DNA of 58,497 nt from Flavobacterium sp. Root935 (GCF_001429295.1 NZ_LMJL01000011.1:80021-138517); one strand, 5' to 3'; counted from the first letter of the stretch, positions 17,369 through 26,394 are shown. The notes: generated by a model not told the origin, from the letters alone. Numbers and translations are program-made.

Positions 17369-17398
17369 TTTGTTTATTAAAAAAGAATTGTAAATTTG
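17369..17398 (+). promoter_or_regulatory. Promoter of the L31 gene
   Basis: TTTG (17369-17372), an 18-base spacer and TAAATTTG (17391-17398) give a full Bacteroidetes promoter. Transcription would start near 17405, leaving a leader of about 110 bases. Confidence 0.7.
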
Positions 17399-17516
17399 CA
17401 CACTCAAAAATAATTAAAAGTTTTTAAACAAAAAGAGTATCATTTGTTTACACCTTTTTCTAACCATGAAAAAGCTTCAAAATAAAAATACTCCAAACAA
17501 TAAATAAAAGATAAAG

Positions 17517-17771
17517 ATGAAAAAAGGAATTCACCCAGAAAATTACAGATTAGTTGCATTTAAAGACATGTCAAATGATGACGTTTTTATCACTAAATCT
17601 ACTGCAGATACAAAAGAAACAATTGAAGTTGACGGAGTTGAGTATCCAGTTGTAAAAATGGAGATTTCTAGAACATCTCACCCTTTTTATACTGGTAAAT
17701 CTAAACTTATCGATACTGCAGGACGTATTGATAAATTCAAAACTAAATACGCTAAACACGCTAAAAAATAA
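17517..17771 (+). CDS. rpmE2: 50S ribosomal protein L31 type B
   Basis: The 84-residue protein has the L31 signature [17 protein letters not shown] and the [12 protein letters not shown] block. It lacks the CxxC zinc pairs of type A L31, so it is the zinc-independent type B form. L31 bridges the ribosomal subunits. The gene is monocistronic with a strong promoter and terminator. Confidence 0.97.
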
Positions 17772-17792
17772 TAGCTGTTTTACATTATACAA

Positions 17793-17821
17793 AAGCCTTC
17801 CAGATCTGGAAGGCTTTTTTT
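17793..17821 (+). terminator. Rho-independent terminator after rpmE2
   Basis: AGCCTTCCAGA pairs with TCTGGAAGGCT as a perfect palindrome at 17794-17815, followed by T7. Confidence 0.88.
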
Positions 17822-17879
17822 ATGCGTTAAATATTACTTTTCGTTAAAGTGGTTTTTTAGTAAACCCGTAAAATATTTG

Positions 17880-17887
17880 TAACTTTG
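17880..17887 (+). promoter_or_regulatory. -7 promoter element (TAACTTTG)
   Basis: An exact TAnnTTTG match lies 45 bases before the GlmU-like gene. A weak TTTAG at 17856-17860 could act as -33. Confidence 0.5.
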
Positions 17888-17931
17888 GGGTCAGGTAACC
17901 AAATCAAATTTTAACAAACACTCAATTATTT

Positions 17932-19107
17932 ATGAACTACATTCTTTTCGACGGGCCCGTTCGGAATGCGTTATTACCCTTTACCTTTACGAGGCCTGTG
18001 GCTGATATTTTGGTCGGAATTATGACCATCCGTCAAAAATGGGAAAAACGTTTAGGTTCAACAATTACCACTATTACCGAAGAATATTTATCGGAAAAAT
18101 TTCCAATGGTTGAAATGGAAGAAAATGTAATGATCAATGCAGCGTATTTGCCAAATTATACACTCGTAGAGATGATTTCTGACTTAACCGAAAATCAGGC
18201 CATTTTTAAAGGAGAAGATGTAATTGCATTTTTTGCAACCGAAAACCAAGAAGAAGTCGATTTTGATTCTTATGAAATTATTCAGTACAATGATGACTGT
18301 ATAACTATTGAACATACTTGGGATATTTTTTCTAAAAATGATGCAGCGATCCGTCAGGATTTTAATTATTTGACAGAAGATCGAAAATCGCAGCCAATTC
18401 CAAAAAGCGTTAATGTAATTGCACCCGAAAATATATTTATTGAAGAAGGAGCCAAATTGGAGTTTGTAACTTTAAATGCTTCAAATGGTCCTATATATAT
18501 AGGTGCGAATTCGGAGATCATGGAAGGAACTGTAATTCGAGGACCTTTTGCTTTATGCGAAAATGCAATAGTAAAAATGTCTGCCAAAGTTTACGGAGCG
18601 ACAACTGTAGGGCCGGGATCTAGAATTGGAGGAGAGGTTAAGAACTCTGTACTTTTTGCAAATTCGAATAAAGGACATGAAGGATTTTTAGGAGATTCTG
18701 TTTTAGGCGAATGGTGTAATATAGGGGCCGATTCTAATAATTCAAACCTGAAAAATAACTACGAAGAGGTTAAGTTGTGGAGTTATGAAACAGAAGGTTT
18801 TGCAAAAACAGGACTTCAGTTTTGTGGTTTAATGATGGGAGATCACAGTAAATGTGGTATCAATACAATGTTTAATACCGGAACTGTTGTTGGAGTAAGT
18901 GCCAATATCTTCGGATCTGGTTTTCCTCGTAATTTTGTGCCAAGTTTTTCTTGGGGAGGCGCAGCGGGTTTTACAACTTATGTAACCAAAAAAGCTTTTG
19001 AAACAGCCAAACTGGTTATGGGACGCAGAAACATTGAGTTTGATGAAACTGAAGCCGCAATCTTAGAACACATTTTTGAAGAAACCAAAAAATGGAGAAA
19101 AGACTGA
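17932..19107 (+). CDS. GlmU-like sugar nucleotidyltransferase/acetyltransferase family protein
   Basis: The 391-residue protein has an N-terminal nucleotidyltransferase-like part (LPFTFTRPVADILVGIMTIRQKWE, about 1-190). A C-terminal left-handed beta-helix of hexapeptide repeats follows (about 195-360; FIEEGAKLEF, IYIGANSEIMEGTVIRGPF, GPGSRIGGEVKNSVLF, GEWCNIGADSNNS). This matches the GlmU-family proteins annotated throughout Bacteroidetes. The canonical GxGxRxxP nucleotide loop of GlmU is absent: the N-terminus starts NYILFDGPVRNALLPF. Its exact substrate and activity are therefore uncertain. Confidence 0.85.
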   Translation: MNYILFDGPVRNALLPFTFTRPVADILVGIMTIRQKWEKRLGSTITTITEEYLSEKFPMVEMEENVMINAAYLPNYTLVEMISDLTENQAIFKGEDVIAFFATENQEEVDFDSYEIIQYNDDCITIEHTWDIFSKNDAAIRQDFNYLTEDRKSQPIPKSVNVIAPENIFIEEGAKLEFVTLNASNGPIYIGANSEIMEGTVIRGPFALCENAIVKMSAKVYGATTVGPGSRIGGEVKNSVLFANSNKGHEGFLGDSVLGEWCNIGADSNNSNLKNNYEEVKLWSYETEGFAKTGLQFCGLMMGDHSKCGINTMFNTGTVVGVSANIFGSGFPRNFVPSFSWGGAAGFTTYVTKKAFETAKLVMGRRNIEFDETEAAILEHIFEETKKWRKD

Positions 19108-19108
19108 T

Positions 19109-19290
19109 TTATTTAGTTAATTAGTCAATTTGAAAATGAGATAATTTTTAGCAAACCCGACTGGTTTTTGAAACCTGTCGGGTTTTGTTTTGTTGTGAAT
19201 TTTGAAAATGACACATTTTCAAATTAAACAAATGATCTAATTATCAAATTGTCACATTTTCTAATTCCCTAATTGGTACATTATACAATT
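19109..19290. repeat. Degenerate AT-rich repeat region with a terminator
   Basis: This gap contains several similar stretches (AATTTGAAAATGAGATAATT, GACACATTTTCAAATT, TTGTCACATTTTCTAATT). A close relative of the last one lies at 45758-45777 next to the pseudouridine synthase gene. A terminator is embedded at 19153-19190. It resembles decayed copies of an intergenic repeat. Confidence 0.5.
19153..19190 (+). terminator. Rho-independent terminator after the GlmU-like gene
   Basis: AAACCCGAC (19153-19161) pairs with GTCGGGTTT (19177-19185), with GGTTT/AAACC extending the inner stem, then a T-rich tail. Confidence 0.75.
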
Positions 19291-19296
19291 AAAATC

Positions 19297-19304
19297 TATC
19301 TTTG
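19297..19304 (+). promoter_or_regulatory. -7 promoter element of the ABC-F gene
   Basis: TATCTTTG is an exact -7 match. ATTG at 19272-19275 is a possible -33 with a 21-base spacer. Confidence 0.5.
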
Positions 19305-19369
19305 CGCTTTCAAAAAAATACTTGCTTAGAAATCTAAAAATCTAAGCAGTCTAAAATCTAAAAATCTAA

Positions 19370-21004
19370 ATGATTACAGTTAACGATATTTCGGTTCAGT
19401 TTGGTGGAACTACACTTTTTAGCGATGTTTCTTTTGCTATCAATGAAAATGATAAAATTGCCCTTATGGGTAAAAATGGTGCGGGAAAATCGACACTTTT
19501 AAAAATAATTGCTGGTGTAAATAAACCTTCAACTGGAAGTATTTCTGCTCCAAAAGAAGCGGTAATTGCTTATTTGCCGCAGCATTTACTTACTGAAGAT
19601 GGCGCGACTGTTATGGAAGAAGCATCTAAAGCTTTTAGTGAGATTTTTAAAATGAAATCTGAAATAGACGAAATCAATGAACAGTTAACGGTTCGTACAG
19701 ATTATGAAAGTGACGAATACATGAAATTGATCGAGAGAGTTTCTGACTTAAGCGAAAAATTTTACGCTATTGAAGAAGTAAATTACGAAGCTGAAGTTGA
19801 AAAAATATTAGTTGGTTTAGGTTTTGAGCGCGAAGATTTTACACGTCAGACTTCTGAATTTTCTGGAGGATGGAGAATGCGTATCGAACTGGCTAAAATT
19901 TTATTGAGAAAACCAGATTTAATTTTACTGGATGAGCCAACGAACCACATGGATATTGAAAGTATTCAATGGTTAGAAGATTTCTTGTTGAACCAAGCCA
20001 AAGCTGTTGTAGTGATCTCGCACGATAGAGCGTTTGTAGATAATATTACAAATCGTACTATTGAGGTTACAATGGGAAGAATTTACGATTACAAAGCAAA
20101 ATATACTCACTATTTAGAATTAAGAAAAGACCGTCGTATCCATCAGCAGAAAGCATATGATGAACAGCAAAAAATGATTGCAGAAAATCGTGCTTTTATT
20201 GATCGTTTTAAAGGAACATTTTCTAAAACAGATGCTGTGCAGTCTCGTGTAAAAATGCTGGAGAAACTTGAAATTGTTCAGGTTGATGAAGTAGATACTT
20301 CAGCATTGCGTTTAAAATTCCCGCCTGCAGCGCGTTCTGGACAATATCCTGTTATTGTAAAAGAAATGTCTAAATCTTACGGAGATCATGTTGTTTTTAA
20401 AGATGCAAATATTGTAATCGAACGTGGTCAGAAAGTAGCATTTGTTGGGAAAAATGGTGAAGGAAAATCGACCATGATCAAAGCGATTATGAAAGAAATT
20501 GGTGTTGATTCTGGAAGTGTTGAAATCGGTCACAATGCACAAATTGGATATTTTGCTCAAAATCAAGCGGCTTTACTAGATGAAAACGCAACGATTTTTG
20601 AAACAATTGACAGTATTGCAGTTGGAGATATTAGAACACAAATTAAAAATATTTTAGGTGCTTTCATGTTCCAAGGTGATGACATTACCAAAAAAGTAAA
20701 AGTGCTTTCAGGAGGAGAAAAAACACGTTTGGCAATGATAAAATTATTGTTGGAACCTGTAAACTTATTGATTCTGGATGAGCCTTCGAATCATTTGGAT
20801 ATGAAAACGAAAGATATTATCAAAGATGCGCTTCGTGATTTTGACGGAACTTTAATCTTAGTTTCTCACGACCGTGATTTCCTTGACGGTTTAGCAACTA
20901 AAGTTTTTGAGTTCGGAAATAAAAGAGTAAAAGAACACTTTGAAGATGTTGCAGGTTTCCTTGCTCATAAGAAAATGGACTCTATGAGAGAGATCGAAAA
21001 ATAA
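19370..21004 (+). CDS. ABC-F family ATPase
   Basis: The 544-residue protein has two tandem nucleotide-binding domains and no membrane segment. Walker A motifs are GKNGAGKST and GKNGEGKST, signatures are FSGGWRMR and LSGGEKTR, and Walker B motifs are LILLDEPTNHMD and LLILDEPSNHLD. Between them is the basic P-site tRNA interaction linker (about 245-320, rich in K/R/Q). ABC-F proteins bind the ribosomal E-site and relieve stalled translation. Length and the NHMD/NHLD pair fit the YbiT/EttA-like housekeeping group better than antibiotic-resistance members. Confidence 0.9.
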   Translation: MITVNDISVQFGGTTLFSDVSFAINENDKIALMGKNGAGKSTLLKIIAGVNKPSTGSISAPKEAVIAYLPQHLLTEDGATVMEEASKAFSEIFKMKSEIDEINEQLTVRTDYESDEYMKLIERVSDLSEKFYAIEEVNYEAEVEKILVGLGFEREDFTRQTSEFSGGWRMRIELAKILLRKPDLILLDEPTNHMDIESIQWLEDFLLNQAKAVVVISHDRAFVDNITNRTIEVTMGRIYDYKAKYTHYLELRKDRRIHQQKAYDEQQKMIAENRAFIDRFKGTFSKTDAVQSRVKMLEKLEIVQVDEVDTSALRLKFPPAARSGQYPVIVKEMSKSYGDHVVFKDANIVIERGQKVAFVGKNGEGKSTMIKAIMKEIGVDSGSVEIGHNAQIGYFAQNQAALLDENATIFETIDSIAVGDIRTQIKNILGAFMFQGDDITKKVKVLSGGEKTRLAMIKLLLEPVNLLILDEPSNHLDMKTKDIIKDALRDFDGTLILVSHDRDFLDGLATKVFEFGNKRVKEHFEDVAGFLAHKKMDSMREIEK

Positions 21005-21023
21005 ATCAAAATAGATTCAAATT

Positions 21024-21056
21024 AAAAGCACAAGTTAATTCTTGTGCTTTTTTTAT
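21024..21056 (+). terminator. Rho-independent terminator after the ABC-F gene
   Basis: AAAGCACAAG (21025-21034) pairs with CTTGTGCTTT (21041-21050) around TTAATT, followed by a T run. Confidence 0.85.
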
Positions 21057-21230
21057 TTTTAATAACATTATTTTAATGCAACTTTTTTTACAAGAGATGT
21101 GTTTTTTTGCTATTTTAGTAGTCCCATTTCGTTTTAGCTGTAAGTAGTTAGCTTTTTGGTTTTCAAAAAGCATAATTCTGATTTGAATTCAGTTGTATAA
21201 AAAAACTAATATTTTATCTATTTGAAGTCT

Positions 21231-22388
21231 ATGAATAAAATTCTACTATTTCCAATTGTTTTTTTCTTCTTTTTAACTCCGCTTTTGCTACAAGCCCAAG
21301 ACGATGTAAATGAAAGTGGAAAAACTGAAAAGCCAGAAAACGAGGTAAAATATCCACAATACCAAATCAAAGGTCTTTTGCAGGCAAGATATCTAGAAAG
21401 TTTTGGCGATAATGTTGATGTTTTAGGGGTTCACCACTCTACTGGTGATGTTACACAGCAGTCTTTTGATATTAAAAGAATGCGTGTTGGTTTAAATACC
21501 AAATTAAGTGAAGCAACAGAAGTTGTGATCCTAGTCAATTTAGCTGATTTTAAATCGGATACAAAAGGTAAAGTTTTGGAAAATGCCTATGGAAAGTATA
21601 CTTTTAGTAAATACATTGCTCTAACAGGAGGGCAATTCCGTCCTGCATTTGGTATAGAAGAGCTTGTTCCGGTGGATATTATAAAATCTTTTGACTTTTC
21701 AAATCAATATTACGAATTCGGAAAAAATGGATGGACCAGCTTTCAGATAGGAGCTTCCGCAACTGGAGCTTTCGATATCGGAAAAATTCCAGTCAATTAC
21801 GCTGTTTCTGTATTAAATGGAAATGGAAAAAATGTAGAAATGGATAAGGATAACGGAAAACAATATTCTACAAGATGGGTTTTCGAATTATCAAAAGAAC
21901 ACAAAATTAATCTGGGTTTAAACGGAGGTTTCGGAAAAGTGTTTAAAGAAGATGTTTTTGCAATTGGTGCAGATATAACCAGTGATTTTAAACTTACAGA
22001 CAGATTTACTTTCGATCTTCAAATCGAATACAAACAAGGAACAAATCATAACTTATATTTTTCTCTGCCAGTAGAAAGCAGAACAGATAATGTTGCTGAT
22101 TATCAAATGCGAGGGATTTATTTTCTGCCAAATCTGAGATATGTTGTAAACTACAAAAAATTGACTGCTTTAGAATTATCATGTCGTTACGAAACATTTG
22201 ATCCTAGTTATAAGGTCAATTCAAATGTAAGGCAGACCTATACGCCAATGGTAAGTTTGGAATTTGGAAAAGCCTATACGGGTCGAATAGAATTAGGATT
22301 TGAAATTGATCGATTTGATAGAAGTATTCCAGATACATCAACCTATAATGATGATTTATTCTTAATTCAATTACAACTACGACTTTAA
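21231..22388 (+). CDS. OprO/OprP-like porin
   Basis: The 385-residue protein has a signal peptide ending LLLQAQ, then a 16-strand-type porin pattern: YQIKGLLQARYLESF, FDIKRMRVGLNTKLSEATEVVILVNLADF, GQFRPAFGIEEL and a terminal LFLIQLQLRL. This is the phosphate-selective porin O/P family pattern; phosphate itself is not implied. ATG at 21231 is chosen over the in-frame TTG at 21222. The anion symporter gene starts 21 bases downstream, so the pair probably moves one substrate across both membranes. Confidence 0.85.
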   Translation: MNKILLFPIVFFFFLTPLLLQAQDDVNESGKTEKPENEVKYPQYQIKGLLQARYLESFGDNVDVLGVHHSTGDVTQQSFDIKRMRVGLNTKLSEATEVVILVNLADFKSDTKGKVLENAYGKYTFSKYIALTGGQFRPAFGIEELVPVDIIKSFDFSNQYYEFGKNGWTSFQIGASATGAFDIGKIPVNYAVSVLNGNGKNVEMDKDNGKQYSTRWVFELSKEHKINLGLNGGFGKVFKEDVFAIGADITSDFKLTDRFTFDLQIEYKQGTNHNLYFSLPVESRTDNVADYQMRGIYFLPNLRYVVNYKKLTALELSCRYETFDPSYKVNSNVRQTYTPMVSLEFGKAYTGRIELGFEIDRFDRSIPDTSTYNDDLFLIQLQLRL

Positions 22389-22409
22389 TTCACCTAAATT
22401 TTGTTTTTT

Positions 22410-23840
22410 ATGAAAGAAGTAAAAATTCCTCAGACCCTGATAACGCTGGCAATTGGAATTGCAATTTGGTTTATTCCTGCACCAAATGGCGTTGTCATAG
22501 AAGCTTGGCATTTATTTGCCATTTTCGTAGCTACAATTTTAGGAATTATCTTGAAAGCAGCTCCTATGGGGACTATGTGTATGATTGCAATTGCATTAAC
22601 GGCAATGTCACAGGTTTTGGCTCCAGGCGATCCAGGAAAATCGATTACTTTGGCCTTGAGAGGTTTTGGAGATAAAGTAATTTGGTTAATTGGAATTTCA
22701 TTCTTTATAGCCAGAGGTTTTATCAAAACAGGTTTAGGAAATAGAATTGCTTTTTTATTCATTAAAATATTCGGAAAAAGTTCTTTAGGATTGGCTTATG
22801 GTTTAGGACTAGCTGATTTAGTATTAGCACCAGCTGTACCGAGTAATACGGCTAGAGGAGGAGGAATTATTTATCCGATCATGAAGTCCATGGCTATGAG
22901 TTTTGGCTCAATGCCTGATCAGCCCGAGACACACAGAAAGCTGGGTTCGTATTTGACTTTAAATAGTTATAATATGAATTTGATAGCATCTTCAATGTTT
23001 CTAACAGGTACGGCAAGTAATCCGATGTGTCAAAAATTTGCGCTTAATTTAGGAATAAAAATAACTTGGATGTCGTGGGCAGCTGCGGCGATTGTTCCAG
23101 GTTTATGTGCATTTTTTGTCATTCCGTTTGTGTTGTATAAAATTTATCCTCCAGAATTGAAAAAAACAGCCGATGCGCCGCAGATTGCATCTCAGAAATT
23201 AAAAGAAATGGGAGCAATAACCCGAAACGAATGGATGATGCTGCTGACGTTTTTTATACTTCTTTTTCTTTGGATGACTGGAGATTTATTTTCTATTGAT
23301 GCGACAACAACAGCATTTATAGGATTAGTAATTTTATTGCTGACTTCGGTTTTAACTTGGGATGATGTAAAAGCCGAAAAAGGAGCTTGGGATACAATTG
23401 TTTGGTTTTCTGTTTTAGTAATGATGGCCAGTTCGCTCAATGAATTAGGCTTCATTGCGTGGTTTAGTGATCTTGTAAAAGCAGAAATTGGTGGATTAAG
23501 CTGGCAAATGGCTTTCCCGATTATTGTGCTTGTATACTTTTTTAGTCATTACCTTTTTGCAAGTGCAACAGCACACGTAGCGGCAATGTATGCGGCATTG
23601 CTTGGCGTAGGAGTTTCGCTTGGAATTCCAGGACTGCTGCTTGCTTTTATGCTTGGTTTTATAGGTTCGCTTTACGGAACATTAACGCATTATGGTCATG
23701 GTCCGGCACCCGTTTTCTTTGGGAGCGGCTACGTCGATTTAAAGAGCTGGTGGGTCAAAGGACTTATAACTGGTTTAGTTATGCTCTTTATTTATATGGT
23801 AATTGGAGGATTGTGGCTCCGAATTATTGGATATTTTTAG
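22410..23840 (+). CDS. DASS-family sodium-coupled anion symporter
   Basis: The 476-residue inner-membrane protein has 11-12 hydrophobic segments and the two SNT-type motifs of divalent-anion:sodium symporters (VPSNTARGGG at about 148 and TGTASNPMCQK at about 205). The family carries dicarboxylates, citrate or 2-oxoglutarate; closest in look are the CitT/SodiT1-like members. ATG at 22410 is preferred to a TTG at 22401. It follows the porin in an apparent operon, and its 3' end overlaps a convergent gene by 4 bases. Confidence 0.9.
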   Translation: MKEVKIPQTLITLAIGIAIWFIPAPNGVVIEAWHLFAIFVATILGIILKAAPMGTMCMIAIALTAMSQVLAPGDPGKSITLALRGFGDKVIWLIGISFFIARGFIKTGLGNRIAFLFIKIFGKSSLGLAYGLGLADLVLAPAVPSNTARGGGIIYPIMKSMAMSFGSMPDQPETHRKLGSYLTLNSYNMNLIASSMFLTGTASNPMCQKFALNLGIKITWMSWAAAAIVPGLCAFFVIPFVLYKIYPPELKKTADAPQIASQKLKEMGAITRNEWMMLLTFFILLFLWMTGDLFSIDATTTAFIGLVILLLTSVLTWDDVKAEKGAWDTIVWFSVLVMMASSLNELGFIAWFSDLVKAEIGGLSWQMAFPIIVLVYFFSHYLFASATAHVAAMYAALLGVGVSLGIPGLLLAFMLGFIGSLYGTLTHYGHGPAPVFFGSGYVDLKSWWVKGLITGLVMLFIYMVIGGLWLRIIGYF

Positions 23841-24139
23841 ATTCTAATTCCAGGAGGAAGCAGTTCTTTATATCTAGGATTTTTTTTGAAAAAAGAAACA
23901 ATCTTTGGATGAATTGGAACAACTCTGTAATTTTTTTCAGAGCTTAATTCTAAAATGTTTTTAAGTAAAGCGTTAATAGCTTCTTCATTTTGATACGAAT
24001 CTGGTGTGTTGATTTTGGTTAAGAAGATTTTTTTTTCCTGAAATGAGTATTCAACTGCCAGCATTCCTTCAGGTACGACAGTTTCAAATTGGCGTGCAAA
24101 AGTGTTGTCTTTGATTTCCATAGTTACAAAAGTTTCCAT
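23837..24139 (-). CDS. YjdJ-type GNAT-like protein, acetyl-CoA loop not evident
   Basis: This 100-residue protein follows the small Gcn5-related N-acetyltransferase pattern of YjdJ (DNTFARQFETVVPEGMLAVEYSF at the start, YRVVPIHPKIVSFFKKNPRYKELL at the end). In typical members a RGxGxG acetyl-CoA loop lies between these blocks; here the stretch reads NEEAINALLKNILE with no glycines, so catalysis is doubtful. The start may be 24139 or the second ATG at 24121. A TACCTTTG -7 element lies at 24244-24251 on the minus strand. The remainder of the 290-base gap to the next gene shows nothing else. Confidence 0.7.
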   Translation of the reverse strand: METFVTMEIKDNTFARQFETVVPEGMLAVEYSFQEKKIFLTKINTPDSYQNEEAINALLKNILELSSEKNYRVVPIHPKIVSFFKKNPRYKELLPPGIRI

Positions 24140-24429
24140 AGTAATTTCTTTTAAGGTTATGTTTATAAATTGAATTTGGGAATTGAAATAGTATTGACAG
24201 AAAATTCTTTATAAGATTTTAAAGCCAAAAAATATTTCAAATACAAAGGTAATCATTTGATTTTCAATATTAAATTATTTTTTGAAGAGATAAAGTTTAA
24301 GTAATTGTTTCTAAGTTTATTTTTTTAAGTTGAAGTAATAATATGGAGCGAAATTTGATTAAGATGATATTAAAAAGTAACTTTATTTTTTTTAAAATAA
24401 ATGTCACAAGGTAATTTCATTTTAATAGT

Positions 24430-25089
24430 ATGAGTAAAATTCCAGTTTATTTTATGCCGGGCCTGGCAGCAAGTTCATCTATTTTTGAAAGAATACAATT
24501 AGATGAAGATGTTTTTGAAATGTGTCTTTTAGAATGGGAAATCCCAAAACCTAAAGAAACACTAGCCGATTATGCACTTCGAATCAGTAAAAATATAAAA
24601 CATGAAAATCCTGTTTTAATTGGAGTTTCTTTTGGCGGGATTTTAGTTCAGGAAATGGCGAAATATATCAAAACTCGAAAAGTTATTATTATATCGAGTG
24701 TGAGAAGCAATGTTGAATTTCCTAGAAGAATGAAAATAGGGAAAACCACAAAAGCATACAAGCTAATTCCGATGCAGTTGATTTTAAATATTGAAAAACT
24801 AGCTAAATTTTCATTTGGCGAAAAAGTCAATAAGAGAATTAAACTCTATGAGAAGTTTTTATCTGTACGTGATTTGGGTTATCTGCAATGGGCTGTAGAA
24901 AGTGTGATTCGCTGGGACAGAAATCAAATTGATGAAAATGTAGTTCACATTCACGGAGATCAAGACGAGGTTTTTCCAATCAAATACATTAATAAGTGTA
25001 TTATCGTAAAAGGCGGAACACATATTATGATTCTCAATAAGTATAAATGGCTGAATGAGAATTTGCCTTCGATTATATTGGAAGACTAA
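24430..25089 (+). CDS. Alpha/beta hydrolase
   Basis: The 219-residue cytosolic protein has an alpha/beta hydrolase core: oxyanion region YFMPGLAASSSIFERI, nucleophile elbow GVSFGG (Ser at about 68), acid in HGDQDEVFP and histidine in GGTHIMI. The short length means a minimal cap. The substrate cannot be named. It is a single gene flanked by repeat-derived sequence downstream. Confidence 0.85.
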   Translation: MSKIPVYFMPGLAASSSIFERIQLDEDVFEMCLLEWEIPKPKETLADYALRISKNIKHENPVLIGVSFGGILVQEMAKYIKTRKVIIISSVRSNVEFPRRMKIGKTTKAYKLIPMQLILNIEKLAKFSFGEKVNKRIKLYEKFLSVRDLGYLQWAVESVIRWDRNQIDENVVHIHGDQDEVFPIKYINKCIIVKGGTHIMILNKYKWLNENLPSIILED

Positions 25090-25095
25090 AAGAGT

Positions 25096-25231
25096 TAAAT
25101 TCCAAATTCCAAGTTGAATGTTTTAAGTTTTCAGGCTTTGTCAAAATTTTGATAGAGGTTTTGTCATGAAGATTATCCGCAATCTTATCATTTCGATCCC
25201 GAGGTTTCGGGAGAGAAATCTCCGCAAGTAA
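25096..25231. repeat. Decayed intergenic repeats (TTCCAAATTCC and TCATTTCGA families)
   Basis: TTAAATTCCAAATTCCAAG (25096-25114) resembles the repeat at 40513-40545. The stretch 25188-25231 (TCATTTCGATCCCGAGG... to ...AATCTCCGCAAGTAA) shares TCATTTCGA, AGAAATCTCCGCAAGTAA and its order with the inverted repeat at 38675-38774. Here CCCGAGGTTTCGGG forms its own small hairpin in the middle. Confidence 0.65.
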
Positions 25232-25255
25232 ATCTATAAAGAGAATTAATAAAAT

Positions 25256-25753
25256 ATGAGAATATTGATAATTGTTTTGGGGCTAATTTTAGTTGGCTGT
25301 GAATCTCCAAAGAAAGATTATGATTTTACTTTTTTCAAATGGAATATTCATGAATCTTATTATTTGAAGTTTAATTCTTCAGATACGCTCTATTGTGTAG
25401 GTGCTTATGGAATTAAACAAGAGACTTCTTTTGCAATTTTAAATAAAGAGCAAAAAGAAAGAATTCAAAATTTATTAGATACTCTAACTTTTCCAAAGAA
25501 TCAAGTTTTTAATGATTTAGTTAATGATGGAGAAACTAATGTTTTTCTATTGAATAAGGGTGAACAGACTAGAAAGCTTAAAATTCATGGTATTTCAGGT
25601 CCTAAACAATTTTGGCTTTTTGGAGAAACATTAGATAGGCTTAAGCGCCAACTGCAATTTGCTCAAATAAATAAAAAAATAGATTTCAAAGAAATTAATA
25701 AAATGGTTATTTCTCAAATGAAATTTGTACCTCGTAAGGATACTTTGCAATAA
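25256..25753 (+). CDS. Uncharacterised lipoprotein
   Basis: The 165-residue protein has a clear lipoprotein signal (ILVGC, Cys15), followed by an unrecognised mixed alpha/beta domain (YYLKFNSSDTLYCVGAYG, KIHGISGPKQFWLFGETLDRLKRQLQF). I cannot assign a family. It is a lone gene between a repeat cluster and a bidirectional terminator, which is typical of lineage-specific accessory genes. Confidence 0.7.
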   Translation: MRILIIVLGLILVGCESPKKDYDFTFFKWNIHESYYLKFNSSDTLYCVGAYGIKQETSFAILNKEQKERIQNLLDTLTFPKNQVFNDLVNDGETNVFLLNKGEQTRKLKIHGISGPKQFWLFGETLDRLKRQLQFAQINKKIDFKEINKMVISQMKFVPRKDTLQ

Positions 25754-25756
25754 AAA

Positions 25757-25796
25757 AAAATCCCAAACACCAGTAAATTGGAATTTGGGATTTAAA
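25757..25796. terminator. Bidirectional terminator
   Basis: AAATCCCAAA (25758-25767) pairs with TTTGGGATTT (25784-25793). The A run on the left gives a strong T tail on the minus strand, ending the DUF2892/TPR gene. The plus-strand tail is weak. Confidence 0.75.
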
Positions 25797-25815
25797 TATT
25801 GAAATTTAAAAATCG

Positions 25816-26331
25816 TTAGATTTTCTTCATTTGTTCTTTCATCATAGAAATTTGTTCTTTCAGCATTCCTTGTTTGTCTAATTTTTTAGCTTCGTTTAAT
25901 AAATTAGTTGCTTCAAGTTTTCTTCTGCGTGACATTGCGACTCCTGCAAGGTTCAATTTAGCTACAGCCAAATCCATATCCATTGATAGTCCAAGTTCGA
26001 TAGCTTTTTTGAAATGTTTCTCTGCTTGGTTGATATTTGTTTGAGACAACATGATTCCTTGTAAGTAATTTAAGTAACCTTGCTGCTTTCTTACTAATGC
26101 CCCTTCTGGATTTTTAATATATGATAACCATTTTTTAGCTCCTTCAAAGTCTTGTTTTCTTAATTTTAGGAAAGCTAAAAGGATAAATTCGTTTTTAAAA
26201 TAAAGAAAAATTGGAATCGCAGTTAGTAAAATAAGGAAAATACCATTTCCGATATTACTTTCTGTAAATTGCCAAATGCCAGCTACAACAAGAAGTCCGG
26301 CCAAAATAAGTTTAATATTTTTGTGAAACAT
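25816..26331 (-). CDS. DUF2892/TPR-like inner membrane protein
   Basis: The 171-residue protein begins with two short membrane helices (KLILAGLLVVAGIWQF and GIFLILLTAIPIFLYF), a DUF2892-like hairpin. TPR-like helices follow (about 65-170; EGALVRKQQGYLNYLQGIMLSQ, AEKHFKKAIELGLSMDMDLAVAKLNLAGVAM). It would present a TPR scaffold at the membrane. Partners are unknown. A TATCTTTG -7 element lies at 26354-26361 on the minus strand. Confidence 0.8.
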   Translation of the reverse strand: MFHKNIKLILAGLLVVAGIWQFTESNIGNGIFLILLTAIPIFLYFKNEFILLAFLKLRKQDFEGAKKWLSYIKNPEGALVRKQQGYLNYLQGIMLSQTNINQAEKHFKKAIELGLSMDMDLAVAKLNLAGVAMSRRRKLEATNLLNEAKKLDKQGMLKEQISMMKEQMKKI

Positions 26332-26394
26332 AATTAATGTAAATTTGTGATTGCAAAGATAGTAAAAGGAATTAAAAATATTTTTATAAAACTA

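Noticed and set aside
21222..21230. Porin start at the TTG at 21222
   Set aside because: The ATG three codons later begins a normal signal peptide (MNKILLF) and needs no rare start codon.
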